From contig CAJOEM010000007.1 in assembly GCA_905233725.1 (NCBI GenBank), positions 1-54,532 of the forward strand: a DNA stretch of 54,532 bases. The letters run 5' to 3'. The notes beneath the pieces were generated by a model. The model saw nothing but the letters and a program-made list of their open reading frames with translations. It searched no databases and had not been told where the DNA came from. Shown piece after piece: positions 9,542 through 18,049 of this stretch. The position numbers and the translations under genes are program-made. The stretch comes from an uncultured Synergistales bacterium. Lineage in GTDB: Bacteria; Synergistota; Synergistia; Synergistales; Aminobacteriaceae. Each line of letters opens with the position of its first letter. The first letter of the stretch is position 1.

Positions 9542-11797
9542 TTACAAATGTTTGTGACAGGTTCGAGCTATAACGTCAAGCTGCTGTTCTTTCGTCAAGT
9601 TTATGAACTTCACAGCGTAACCCGAAACTCTGATCGTAAAGTTCGCATATTCAGGTTTCTCCGGATTATTCATGCAGTCGATTAATTTCTCCGTGCCGAA
9701 AACGTTCACGTTCAAATGATGCGCGCCTTTGTCAAAATATCCGTCCATTGCGTTCATCAGCGTAACTTTCTGTTCATCGAGCGTGTGTCCCAAAGCCTGC
9801 GGACTTATCGTCTGAGTGTTGGAAATTCCGTCGAGCGCGTATTCATACGGAAGTTTTGCGACTGAGTTCAACGACGCTAATAATCCGTTCAATTCTGCTC
9901 CATATGATGGATTGCCGCCGGGTGCGAATGGTGTGTAGGCTTTGCGTCCGTCCGGTGTAGCTCCCGTAGCTTTGCCGTAAACAACGTTGGAAGTAATTGT
10001 CAAAATCGAAGTTGTCGCTTCAGAATTTCTGTACGTGTGGAATTTCTTGATCTTGTTCATGAACGTTTTTAACAGCCAGATTGCAATATTATCGGCTCTG
10101 TCATCATCGTTGCCGTATTTCGGGAAATCGCCCTCGACTTCGAAATCGACAGCCAGACCAAGTTCGTCACGAATCGGTTTTACTTTCGCGTATTTAATCG
10201 CAGACAGAGAATCTACAACGTGTGAAAATCCCGCGATACCCGTTGCAAATGTTCGCCGAACGTCCGTATCGATTAACGCCATCTCAGCAGCTTCGTAGTA
10301 ATACTTGTCGTGCATATAGTGAATCAGGTTCAGAATATTCACGTACAGACCCGCGAGCCAGTCCATCATTTGATCGAATCGGTGCATGACTTCATCGTAA
10401 TCGAGATATTCGCTGGTAATTTTCGGAAGTTCAGGACCAACCTGCTCGTGAGTTTTCACGTCAATTCCGCCGTTCAGAGCGTATAACAGGCATTTTGCGA
10501 GATTCGCTCTTGCTCCGAAGAATTGCATTTCCTTGCCCGTCTCAGTTGCGGAAACACAGCAGCAAATCGAATAATCATCACGCCAAATCGGTCTCATAAC
10601 GTCATCATTTTCGTACTGAACTGAGCTGGTATTAATCGAAATTTTCGACGCATATAACTTGAACGGTTCCGGCAATGACGAGCAATATAACACCGTCAAA
10701 TTCGGTTCTGGTGAAGGTCCCATATTTTCGAGAGTGTGTAAAAATCTAAAATCATTCTTCGTGACCATGTGCCTGCCGTCCATGCCTTTGCCAGCCATCT
10801 CAAGCGTTGCCCAAATCGGGTCTCCAGAGAATAATTGATTATAAGACGGTACACGCGCAAATTTCACCATTCGGAATTTCATCACGATATGATCGATTAA
10901 CTCCTGAGCTTCGGATTCTGTCAAAGTGCCTTCACGGAAATCACGCTCAATGTAAATATCCAGGAACGTCGAAATTCTGCCGACACTCATAGCAGCGCCA
11001 TTCTGAGTTTTTATCGCAGCCAAGTAACCGAAATACAGCCACTGCACAGCCTCACGGGCATCAACAGCCGGTTTTGAAATATCGAATCCGTAAACTGCAG
11101 CCATTTGTTTCATGCCATCGAGAGCACGAATCTGTTCCGAAATTTCTTCGCGTTGACGAATAATATCATCAAGCATCGTTCCTGAACCGCAATTCGCAAA
11201 ATCTTCTTTCTTTTTCTTGATCAGGAAATCGATCCCGTATAACGCAACTCTGCGATAATCACCGACAATTCGTCCGCGTCCGTAAGTATCCGGCAAACCC
11301 GTTACGATATGAGCGTGTCTGGCACGTTTCATTTCGGGAGTGTATGCGTCAAAAACCGCCTGATTATGTGTCTTGTGATAGACCGTGAAAATTTCCGAGA
11401 ATTTCGGGTTAATTTTATAACCGTAAGTACTCGCTGCCTGCTCAGCCATTTTGATCCCACCATAGGGCATGAACGCACGTTTGAGCGGCTTATCCGTCTG
11501 AAGTCCGACAACTTTCTCAAGCTCTTTCATGGACGTGTCGATATATCCCGGACCATACGCAGTCAATCCAGAAACAACTTCCGTCTCGCATTCAAGTACA
11601 CCGTGATTTTCGCGCTCCTGCTTCTGAAGTTCCTGCAGCCTGCCCCAAAGTTTATTCGTAGCTTCTGTGGGGGGTGCTAAAAAACTTTCGTCGCCATCAT
11701 AAGGCGTGTAATTATTCTGAATGAAATCTCGCACGTTTATATCTTCAGTCCAGTGACTGCCCTTGAAACCTCTCCACGCTTCTTTAGCTTCACTCAT
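9542..11797 (-). CDS. pflB: Formate C-acetyltransferase (pyruvate formate-lyase)
   Basis: This 751-residue glycyl radical enzyme converts pyruvate and CoA to acetyl-CoA and formate under anaerobic conditions. The paired active-site cysteines are in [10 protein letters not shown], and the C-terminal glycyl radical loop is RVSGYAV. The [15 protein letters not shown] segment is typical of true PFL rather than HpdB- or glycerol dehydratase-type relatives. I start it at the ATG giving MSEAKEAW. The frame extends 16 codons upstream, but those codons include the ribosome binding site (AAAGGAG), which lies 13 nt before this ATG. It is the first gene of the pflB-pflA-cbiK-like operon. Confidence 0.96.
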   Translation of the reverse strand: MSEAKEAWRGFKGSHWTEDINVRDFIQNNYTPYDGDESFLAPPTEATNKLWGRLQELQKQERENHGVLECETEVVSGLTAYGPGYIDTSMKELEKVVGLQTDKPLKRAFMPYGGIKMAEQAASTYGYKINPKFSEIFTVYHKTHNQAVFDAYTPEMKRARHAHIVTGLPDTYGRGRIVGDYRRVALYGIDFLIKKKKEDFANCGSGTMLDDIIRQREEISEQIRALDGMKQMAAVYGFDISKPAVDAREAVQWLYFGYLAAIKTQNGAAMSVGRISTFLDIYIERDFREGTLTESEAQELIDHIVMKFRMVKFARVPSYNQLFSGDPIWATLEMAGKGMDGRHMVTKNDFRFLHTLENMGPSPEPNLTVLYCSSLPEPFKLYASKISINTSSVQYENDDVMRPIWRDDYSICCCVSATETGKEMQFFGARANLAKCLLYALNGGIDVKTHEQVGPELPKITSEYLDYDEVMHRFDQMMDWLAGLYVNILNLIHYMHDKYYYEAAEMALIDTDVRRTFATGIAGFSHVVDSLSAIKYAKVKPIRDELGLAVDFEVEGDFPKYGNDDDRADNIAIWLLKTFMNKIKKFHTYRNSEATTSILTITSNVVYGKATGATPDGRKAYTPFAPGGNPSYGAELNGLLASLNSVAKLPYEYALDGISNTQTISPQALGHTLDEQKVTLMNAMDGYFDKGAHHLNVNVFGTEKLIDCMNNPEKPEYANFTIRVSGYAVKFINLTKEQQLDVIARTCHKHL

Positions 11798-11834
11798 GAA
11801 TATAATCATTCTCCTTTCGCGTATTATTATAGTT

Positions 11835-11862
11835 AGTATAAACAAACATTATTAAAAGTCAA
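11835..11862 (-). promoter_or_regulatory. pflB promoter
   Basis: On the minus strand, TTGACT (11862-11857), a 16-bp spacer and TATACT (11840-11835) form a near-consensus sigma70 promoter, about 38 bp upstream of the pflB ATG. Confidence 0.7.
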
Positions 11863-11924
11863 TCTCGTAAATTATCGCAAATTTTCATTACATATCCCAA
11901 AAAAATTTTCATGACGAATCAAAC

Positions 11925-11962
11925 TTTCACGCAAATACGAAAACTTGTGATAATATTCTCGC
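11925..11962 (+). promoter_or_regulatory. Leaderless promoter of the LytTR regulator gene
   Basis: TTCACG, 17 bp and GATAAT preceded by TGT (extended -10) end only 8 nt before the ATG at 11963. The predicted transcription start would fall at or within 1-2 nt of the start codon, and no Shine-Dalgarno sequence is present. Confidence 0.5.
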
Positions 11963-12703
11963 ATGATTAACATTGCAATCGTTGACGATAATTTGCCTGA
12001 TGTTGTGAAGCTTGAGAGTTATATTCAGAACTGGAATTTAAGCAACGTATCTTCGTATAATAACGGCTCGGAGTTCCTGAGGGAATTTGAACCGGGAATT
12101 TTTCACGTGGTCTTCATGGATATTATAATGGACGGGCTTTCGGGCATTCAGACAGCACGGCAGATTCGCAGCGAAGATTCGCAAATACTGATCGTATTCA
12201 TAACTACGTCGCGAGAATATGCTTTTGATGCGTTCAGCGTTCACCCGTTCGAATACATTATCAAGCCATTCAACGAAAATTCCGTTGCAAAAGTTCTTGA
12301 CGAAGCCGCGAGATTTTTTGCGTCACCTGACCCAAGCGTTGCGATAAAAATTCCGCATTGCGAGTATAATATCCCGATTCGCTTAATAATTTCAGCGGTA
12401 TCCAGCAATCATTCAGTCGAGATTAACTTGTCAAACGGTAAGAATTTGCTCAGCAATATGAGATTCGCTCAAATCGAGAAAATGCTCGTGCAATTCCCGA
12501 ACTTTCTTGCGTGTAATCGTGGCGTAATCGTGAACATGTCACAAATTTCTGCTCTTGATAAGGACGTATTCGTCATGAAAAACGGCGAGAGATTCCCGAT
12601 TCGTGTGAACGGTCGTGCGAAAATAATTTCCAGATTCTCACAATTCCTGATCGCTAACATGAGAGGCAGTGTGACAAATAATGCTTCTGAGATACGTGCT
12701 TAA
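11963..12703 (+). CDS. LytTR-family response regulator (AgrA/LytR type)
   Basis: This 246-residue cytoplasmic transcription factor has a receiver domain (residues 1-120; acidic D8/D9, phospho-acceptor D53 in VFMDIIMDG, switch Lys in IIKPF) and a LytTR DNA-binding domain (about 145-235; motif FLACNRGVIVNMSQI). The ATG is immediately preceded by a -10-like element with no ribosome binding site, so it is probably translated from a leaderless mRNA. The cognate kinase gene overlaps its last 23 nt. The direct repeats at 13841-13869 match the LytTR half-site consensus and are the best candidate target. Confidence 0.93.
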   Translation: MINIAIVDDNLPDVVKLESYIQNWNLSNVSSYNNGSEFLREFEPGIFHVVFMDIIMDGLSGIQTARQIRSEDSQILIVFITTSREYAFDAFSVHPFEYIIKPFNENSVAKVLDEAARFFASPDPSVAIKIPHCEYNIPIRLIISAVSSNHSVEINLSNGKNLLSNMRFAQIEKMLVQFPNFLACNRGVIVNMSQISALDKDVFVMKNGERFPIRVNGRAKIISRFSQFLIANMRGSVTNNASEIRA

Positions 12704-13841
12704 ATTCGCGATTGTGATCCCGGCTGTGATTTTTGCGATTTTGCCTGTGCGCGAGAATATCGGGAAAAATTTTCGTGTGAAGCTTAGCTTGGGGAAAAAA
12801 TTATTCTGCTTGTTCAACGCGATTATGCTGTGTATGTTTAGCAATTTCATGACGTTATTTCTGGCGGCTGAACTCGAACTCACGAATAATCTCTGGTACG
12901 AGAAGAATCTTGTGACGATTGAGTCCGGGATTATGCGTTTGAGCATTGCGTTTGTGTTGGGGATAATTTTCTTCAGGACGCTGCATGATAAAATCCCAAT
13001 GCTGATGCAACAAGAACGTATCGACAAAATCTGGAATTTCCTGTGTTTGATCCCGATGTTTATGACGCTGTTTATCTGGTGGGCAAGTCCGCTGCACCCG
13101 AAAGTTATGTTGGAAGGACGCGTGCGAGCGGTTGCAGTTGCGATTGCGTGTGTGTTGCTGGCGATGATATTTATCATGTATCAGGTGTTCTGGTGGACGG
13201 CTGAGAATCTAATCGAAGGGGCAAAATTGCAACAGGAGAACACGTTATTATCAATCGAGGGCAAACGTTACCGTGAATTGCGAAAATACATGGACGCGAC
13301 ACGTGCATTACGACACGATTTCAGGCAGCATATTCGCGTGATAACGCAACTATCAAATTCCGGGAATTTCGCCGAGCTGCGAAAATATCTGCAACAGTTC
13401 AGCGAATCCACCGAAAAAAATTACGCTGCTTATTGCGAGAATATTTCTGTTGATGCGATTGCTTCGTATTACGCGTCATTTGCCGAGAATCAGGGAACGA
13501 AAATTATTTGGCAGCTGAATTTGCCGAGTGAATTGCCGTTACGAGAGTCCGAATATTGCGCGATGTTGGGAAATTTGCTGGAGAATGCGCTGCGAGCCGT
13601 GAAGAATTTGCCCGAACAAGATCGTCACGTGAAAGTAATCTCGTCATTATTATCTGAATATATCATTGGACTTTCGATTGACAACGTGTTTTACGGCGAA
13701 ATAGAATCCGTGAAGCCTGGAATTGGTCTCACGTCCGTAATGAACACTGTGAAAAGATTCGATGGGTCTATGAGCATCAAGTGTGAGAATAATATTTTCT
13801 CGGTCGATATAATTCTTTACTGTGACGCGCAATTTGCGTAA
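12681..13841 (+). CDS. GHKL (AgrC/CitA-like) sensor histidine kinase
   Basis: This 386-residue membrane kinase has about five transmembrane helices in residues 7-170, a coiled linker, and an HPK10-type phosphoacceptor motif R211-H212-DFRQH. The ATPase domain (about 285-380) has an N-box around ENALRAVKN and a GIGL-type G box (KPGIGLTSV). It has no obvious periplasmic sensor domain, so a membrane-embedded sensor for a peptide or small molecule is plausible. The start overlaps the regulator gene in another frame. No autoinducer-peptide gene is recognisable next to it. Confidence 0.9.
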   Translation: MLLRYVLKFAIVIPAVIFAILPVRENIGKNFRVKLSLGKKLFCLFNAIMLCMFSNFMTLFLAAELELTNNLWYEKNLVTIESGIMRLSIAFVLGIIFFRTLHDKIPMLMQQERIDKIWNFLCLIPMFMTLFIWWASPLHPKVMLEGRVRAVAVAIACVLLAMIFIMYQVFWWTAENLIEGAKLQQENTLLSIEGKRYRELRKYMDATRALRHDFRQHIRVITQLSNSGNFAELRKYLQQFSESTEKNYAAYCENISVDAIASYYASFAENQGTKIIWQLNLPSELPLRESEYCAMLGNLLENALRAVKNLPEQDRHVKVISSLLSEYIIGLSIDNVFYGEIESVKPGIGLTSVMNTVKRFDGSMSIKCENNIFSVDIILYCDAQFA

Positions 13842-13869
13842 ACGTTTATTTTTTTGCGTAAACGTTTGT
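13841..13869 (+). promoter_or_regulatory. Candidate LytTR operator (two direct half-sites)
   Basis: AACGTTTAT (13841-13849) and AACGTTTGT (13861-13869) both fit the published LytTR half-site pattern [TA][AC][CA]GTTN[AG][TG]. They lie on the same strand with a 20-bp period. The surrounding 15-bp segment TTTGCGTAAACGTTT is repeated exactly at 13833 and 13853. The second site ends 9 bp before the -35 of the next gene, an activator position. Confidence 0.65.
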
Positions 13870-13878
13870 TCGAGTGTA

Positions 13879-13907
13879 TTGGATTTTTCGAAAGAACTTG
13901 GAATAAT
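13879..13907 (+). promoter_or_regulatory. Promoter of small exported protein gene
   Basis: TTGGAT (13879-13884), 17 bp, and AATAAT (13902-13907) preceded by TGG. The predicted leader is about 30 nt and includes the AGGAGG ribosome binding site at 13928. The weak -35 fits an activator-dependent promoter. Confidence 0.55.
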
Positions 13908-13944
13908 AATTGCAATTTTAATTCAACAGGAGGTTCTCTTAATC

Positions 13945-14370
13945 ATGAAGAGATTTGTATTAAGTTTGGCATTAGTATTCGCGTTTAGTTTTGCGGCATT
14001 TGCTGGCGTTCAGGATTTCGGCGCGTACACGGTTGACGTTCCCGAGGGTTGGACAGCTGAACAGGACGGCTCAACGGTCAATATTCTCAAAAACGACAAC
14101 TCAGCACTCTTGAGCATTACTTACGATGACGCTGAAGGAATGAGCGCGGCTGATTTAGCGAAGGCATTTTCGGAACAGTTCGGCGGTTCAGCACCTGCAA
14201 AAGACGGTGAAAATTACACGTTCGAGTTCAAGAATGCTAACGGTGTTGCGAGTACCGGAATCGTAGCAGTTGATTCTGGCAGCGGAAAATTTGTTCTGTT
14301 CGTGATCACCGGCGCGGAAAATGCTCCTGAAGAAATTTCCGGAATGATTGGCTCTCTTCAAGACAAATAA
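13945..14370 (+). CDS. Small exported protein, DcrB/PsbP-like fold suspected
   Basis: The 141-residue product starts with a signal peptide (MKRFVLSLALVFAFSFAAFA, predicted cleavage after AFA). The mature part begins GVQDFGAYTVDVPEGW, a pattern seen in DcrB/DUF1795 and PsbP-like small periplasmic proteins, and ends with an acidic helix. The family assignment is tentative. The ATG at 13945 has AGGAGG 11 nt upstream; the frame extends to 13822 but would bypass the signal peptide and overlap the kinase gene. It is the likely output gene of the adjacent LytTR two-component system. Confidence 0.8.
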   Translation: MKRFVLSLALVFAFSFAAFAGVQDFGAYTVDVPEGWTAEQDGSTVNILKNDNSALLSITYDDAEGMSAADLAKAFSEQFGGSAPAKDGENYTFEFKNANGVASTGIVAVDSGSGKFVLFVITGAENAPEEISGMIGSLQDK

Positions 14371-14401
14371 TTATTAATCCCAATAAGCATTAACACAAAA
14401 C

Positions 14402-14449
14402 AAAAATAGCTGAGTGAATCATGATTGCGATCCATTCAGCTATTTTTTC
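14402..14449. terminator. Bidirectional terminator
   Basis: A stem of about 16 bp (AATAGCTGAGTG... with ...CATTCAGCTATT, one mismatch and one G-U) is flanked by an A run and TTTTTT. It separates the convergent small exported gene and the M15 peptidase gene. Confidence 0.85.
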
Positions 14450-14456
14450 GCATTAT

Positions 14457-15143
14457 TTACCTGTAATCCGGATAGAGCTTTTTCACAACATCGTCCGGTA
14501 TTTCGAAATGCTGGTAATCTTTCACGCTCTGCCAATTACCGCCCCATTCGAAGCCCTTCTCGATGAATAATTTGTAGCACAAGTCATCCGTATCGATCTT
14601 GTACGGGAAATTCCTCGTGCGATCTACATAATCTGCGGCGTTCGCTGGTTCGAGAATATTCTTGCCGTCAACAACTTTCACGTAAGGATTATAGCGTGTG
14701 TTAATATCGACTGCCAAACCCAAGCCGTGTTTCGAAATCTTTGTCGTGTGCGAGATAAACCTGAAGTTAAAGCTCGACGAGTTATTATCGCGCATCGACA
14801 TCTCATCATCAGCATCGTACTCGTCAACAAGTCTGATTCGCTCAATCGGGTAATCTGCCTCGAAAAGTTTACGCAGAATTTCCAGAACATCATCGGCAAT
14901 ATAAGCGTTGCAAATCATTTCGCCCTCGTGAATATTCCCGTCCAAATCTTTGTGCAGAACGTGCAAATATCTCAGGTCGTCAAGACTCAGCGGACAATTA
15001 TCTTTGAAAGACTTGCCTTTAATCCGCGCGAAAATCTCGTCCGTAATCTTAGACGTGTAAAAATCCTGCGTATCTGCGAATGCCTGCGTGCATAATAATA
15101 ATATTACAATACTTGCTGCCAAAATAATAATCGTGTTTTTCAT
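14457..15143 (-). CDS. Exported M15-family peptidase (D-Ala-D-Ala carboxypeptidase/endopeptidase-like)
   Basis: This 228-residue protein has a signal peptide (1-23, cleavage after AFA). The zinc-site signature of peptidase M15 is present: H139-GLGLAV-D146 and H212 in DYQHFE, with W203 (GGNW) nearby, as in the M15C (Ply500/YcdD-like) group. It probably cleaves peptidoglycan stem peptides in the periplasm. It is the last gene of a minus-strand run after the FAD oxidoreductase (12-nt gap). Confidence 0.88.
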   Translation of the reverse strand: MKNTIIILAASIVILLLCTQAFADTQDFYTSKITDEIFARIKGKSFKDNCPLSLDDLRYLHVLHKDLDGNIHEGEMICNAYIADDVLEILRKLFEADYPIERIRLVDEYDADDEMSMRDNNSSSFNFRFISHTTKISKHGLGLAVDINTRYNPYVKVVDGKNILEPANAADYVDRTRNFPYKIDTDDLCYKLFIEKGFEWGGNWQSVKDYQHFEIPDDVVKKLYPDYR

Positions 15144-15155
15144 GATAAATATAAT

Positions 15156-17072
15156 TTACTCCTTTTCTATTTTTTCCATTGCTCTCACGACCAGATCAAC
15201 TGCTTGGCCTCTGGTTGTGTTCTCGTTAGTGTAAAGCGAAATTTTCTTGCCAGTGATTTTCTCGGCACGCTCCATCATCTTGAGCATGTCATCGCCAGAA
15301 ATAACTTGCTCTACACCGAATACGCCAACAACTTTCGGATTATCATTGCTTACGTCGCTAATATTGTACGACTGCAAATCCGGATATTCGAGCGGCTCGA
15401 TTAACCTGTATAGATTCGCGATCTGAATGCTCGTGTAATACCTGTGAGACTTTGGCACGTCCGAATACATGCACAGCGACAAATCAACGCCCGAATCCAG
15501 CAACTCACGCTGAACTTGTAGCGCAGAAATTTCACGCGGCTGTTTTGCATTCATGACCGATAACGCTGCCAAAGCTCCGGCTGCTTGACCAGTCATCATA
15601 GTAATCGGCTGAAGTCTCAAAGCTCCGGCTGCAAGTCTCGACATGGACAAGTTTTTCTCAGCTGCGATTAGCCCGTCAATTTTCTTGGGGATCAATATGC
15701 TCAAAGGCACCTGAAAATTTCCTCGGGGTTTGTGCGAAATTGCGTACTCAACACGTTCTCCAAGATCAGCTTCCATGTCTAGATCCGTGTTCCCACCGTG
15801 CAAGTCAAACGCGTAACAGCCAATCGCAATCGCGTCTTGAATTTCGTCATTCTTGTTCCCGTCTCTGTAGCTGAGCGAGTTCTCGAATAATTCCTGCGTC
15901 GTCAAAACATGTTCGGCAATTATGCGTCGTGATTCGCGCACATACGGAATCGGCGGCATGTGTCTGGCAATCTCCTGCCATTCAGGCGGCAAATCTTCCG
16001 CTGCGTGCGGCAAATCGTGATATTCGTTCGTATCAACTGACCAATTCTCGTGCAGCTCATTCTGGATATAATAAACGAAATGCAAAGTCTGGATTAACGC
16101 GTCACGTTCGATTCTTGCACGCAAGTTCCTGTCCTCAAGATAGGCAACCGGCAAACCCATTCTTCCTCGCCACAAATATTTCCCGGGAAATTCGTTCCCA
16201 AGATTCACGCAGGTTTTCATGATTTCGCTTCGAGTTTGCGAATCCGAGTCGTAATTCCCAGTCGAGAACGAATCCGGCAGACCACGATACGCATTATACG
16301 TCACGAAATTCACCGGCAGCGTTATCGGATAGCCTGAAAAATCCGCGCCATCTCGTGTCAAGTAATTCTCGTAATTCCACTTCGCAAAATCATAATTCGG
16401 CAAAGACTTCTTCGGTCGTAAATTCTCCGGAATGCCATCAGGATATTTTCGCAGAATCGCTACCCAGGTTATATTCTGGATCATTGCGTCTGGACTAGCG
16501 TTTCCTGCACGATATTCCGCACCGGTAAGCGGCAATATATCCCCGTATTCCGTCGCGTCAATCAGGATCTTGCACGTGATATTTCGCAATTCATTCGGAG
16601 TTTTCACAAGAACGCTATTAACTCTCGAAGCCTGAACATTCACGGCGATTATTTCCGACTTGAGCAATATATCCGGAGAATTTGCATTAGCCGTTAGCAT
16701 ATCCCGCAGAATTTTCGCTCCAACATGCGGCTCGAACGCTTTCGAAATCGAATCCCAATAGCATGTGCCGATTGATTTTCCGCGCCTGGAATAATAATCC
16801 CGAATGCGATTCATGAATTCCAGATATATGCCGCTCTCCTGCAAACTCAAATCGTCCATCGTGCAAACTCCCGCAGCAATCGCCTGTCCTCCGATTGAAC
16901 TCGAACTCTCGACAAGCAAAACGCGCATTCCCATCGACGACGCCTGAATCGCAGCAGCACAGCCACCAGTTCCAGCACCAGCTATCACGACATCATAATC
17001 ATCACGCAAATCAGCGAATGCTCCCGAAATCGCGAAAATCACGATCGCAAACGCTAATAAATATTTTCTCAC
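15156..17072 (-). CDS. Exported FAD-dependent oxidoreductase with SLH-like C-terminal region
   Basis: This protein of about 638 residues has a signal peptide (RKYLLAFAIVIFAISGAFA). Its FAD-dependent oxidoreductase domain (PF12831-like) has the dinucleotide motif AGAGTGG and the FAD-end motif MTGQAAGALAAL. Substrate unknown. The last 110 residues contain 'YSDVPKSHRYYTSIQIANLYRL' split here as YSDVPKSHRY and IANLYRL, plus TRGQAVDLVVRAM. These resemble S-layer-homology elements and suggest attachment to the cell envelope. The GTG at 17072 is preferred because GGAGG lies 8 nt before it; the longer frame from TTG at 17096 would translate the ribosome binding site. It lies 30 nt downstream of the glycosyltransferase. 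Confidence 0.85.
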   Translation of the reverse strand: MRKYLLAFAIVIFAISGAFADLRDDYDVVIAGAGTGGCAAAIQASSMGMRVLLVESSSSIGGQAIAAGVCTMDDLSLQESGIYLEFMNRIRDYYSRRGKSIGTCYWDSISKAFEPHVGAKILRDMLTANANSPDILLKSEIIAVNVQASRVNSVLVKTPNELRNITCKILIDATEYGDILPLTGAEYRAGNASPDAMIQNITWVAILRKYPDGIPENLRPKKSLPNYDFAKWNYENYLTRDGADFSGYPITLPVNFVTYNAYRGLPDSFSTGNYDSDSQTRSEIMKTCVNLGNEFPGKYLWRGRMGLPVAYLEDRNLRARIERDALIQTLHFVYYIQNELHENWSVDTNEYHDLPHAAEDLPPEWQEIARHMPPIPYVRESRRIIAEHVLTTQELFENSLSYRDGNKNDEIQDAIAIGCYAFDLHGGNTDLDMEADLGERVEYAISHKPRGNFQVPLSILIPKKIDGLIAAEKNLSMSRLAAGALRLQPITMMTGQAAGALAALSVMNAKQPREISALQVQRELLDSGVDLSLCMYSDVPKSHRYYTSIQIANLYRLIEPLEYPDLQSYNISDVSNDNPKVVGVFGVEQVISGDDMLKMMERAEKITGKKISLYTNENTTRGQAVDLVVRAMEKIEKE

Positions 17073-17102
17073 GACATTTCCTCCAAATTCTCCCAAAATT
17101 AA

Positions 17103-18038
17103 TTACACGTACAAAATCTGAGCAAGTGCCCTGAACCAATCCTGCTTCAAGAAACCTCCGCGCAATAATCTGCAGATTCTCACGGGTTTACAAGATTTGT
17201 GCAAGTTTATGAACTCGTCAATAATACGCAAATTCTCCGGGTGAATCTTGTCAAAATATCTCTCACGGAACAATTTCGCCTGCTCCAGATAATCTCTAAG
17301 TGTTTGGGCAATATTCTCACGCGCGAAAAATCGCTTTAACCTGTAGCGAAATCCCCGCAATTTTACAAAACCGAACTCGTTATTGGCGTGTTGCCTGTAA
17401 AACATGAGTTTCTCTGGAATATAGCGAATCACTCCGCACGCGCTCGCATAAATCGCAAACCACCAGTCGTGAATCATGATTCTCTCGTCAAATTCGCCGA
17501 TATTTCCGAACACGCTGCGATTACACATCAAGACACAGCCACCGACACCGCAATTCTCGACCAGCAATTTATTAACGCGCAAGAATTTCTCCGGAATATT
17601 TCGCACGGGATTATTATTTATCGGCTGCAAATTCTCATCAGTAGCTTGTGACGCAGCAAATACTAGAATCGGCGTAGACTTGCCAAATTCAGCTTCAAGT
17701 TTGCGCAATTCAGAAATGCTAATCTCGATCTTGTTCGCGAACCAGTAATCGTCCTGATCCGAGAACATCACGTATTCACAATCTGAGTCCGTATTCTTCA
17801 AGAGCTGGAAAAAATTTCGGGTCGGGCTTTTACACGTAACGTCATCTTCGACTACGCGCACAAATTCCGGGTATTGCGCCTGATATTCACGAATGATTCT
17901 CTGCGTTTCATCGCTCGAACCATCATCGCGGATTATAACGCGAAAATCACGAAACGTCTGAGCAAGTATCGAGTCTATCTGCGCACGAATATATTTCTCG
18001 CCATTGTACGCAGCCAACAGAATATTTACAGAACTCAT
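17103..18038 (-). CDS. Family 2 glycosyltransferase (rhamnosyltransferase-like)
   Basis: This 311-residue cytoplasmic GT-A enzyme has the N-terminal motif VNILLAAYNGEKYI, a DDGSSD nucleotide-sugar site, the DxD-type SDQDDYW, and a HDWW acceptor-region motif. These are typical of dTDP-rhamnose or galactose transferases acting on cell-surface polysaccharides. The acceptor is unknown. It starts 11 nt after the rho stop codon without a clear SD, so it is likely co-transcribed with rho, an unusual neighbour for a glycosyltransferase. Confidence 0.92.
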   Translation of the reverse strand: MSSVNILLAAYNGEKYIRAQIDSILAQTFRDFRVIIRDDGSSDETQRIIREYQAQYPEFVRVVEDDVTCKSPTRNFFQLLKNTDSDCEYVMFSDQDDYWFANKIEISISELRKLEAEFGKSTPILVFAASQATDENLQPINNNPVRNIPEKFLRVNKLLVENCGVGGCVLMCNRSVFGNIGEFDERIMIHDWWFAIYASACGVIRYIPEKLMFYRQHANNEFGFVKLRGFRYRLKRFFARENIAQTLRDYLEQAKLFRERYFDKIHPENLRIIDEFINLHKSCKPVRICRLLRGGFLKQDWFRALAQILYV

Positions 18039-18049
18039 GCTTAATCCAG

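Noticed and set aside
12638-13177. 179-codon minus-strand frame opposite the histidine kinase
   Set aside because: Antisense to transmembrane helices; low-complexity Ile/Asn composition, no SD, no recognisable domain.
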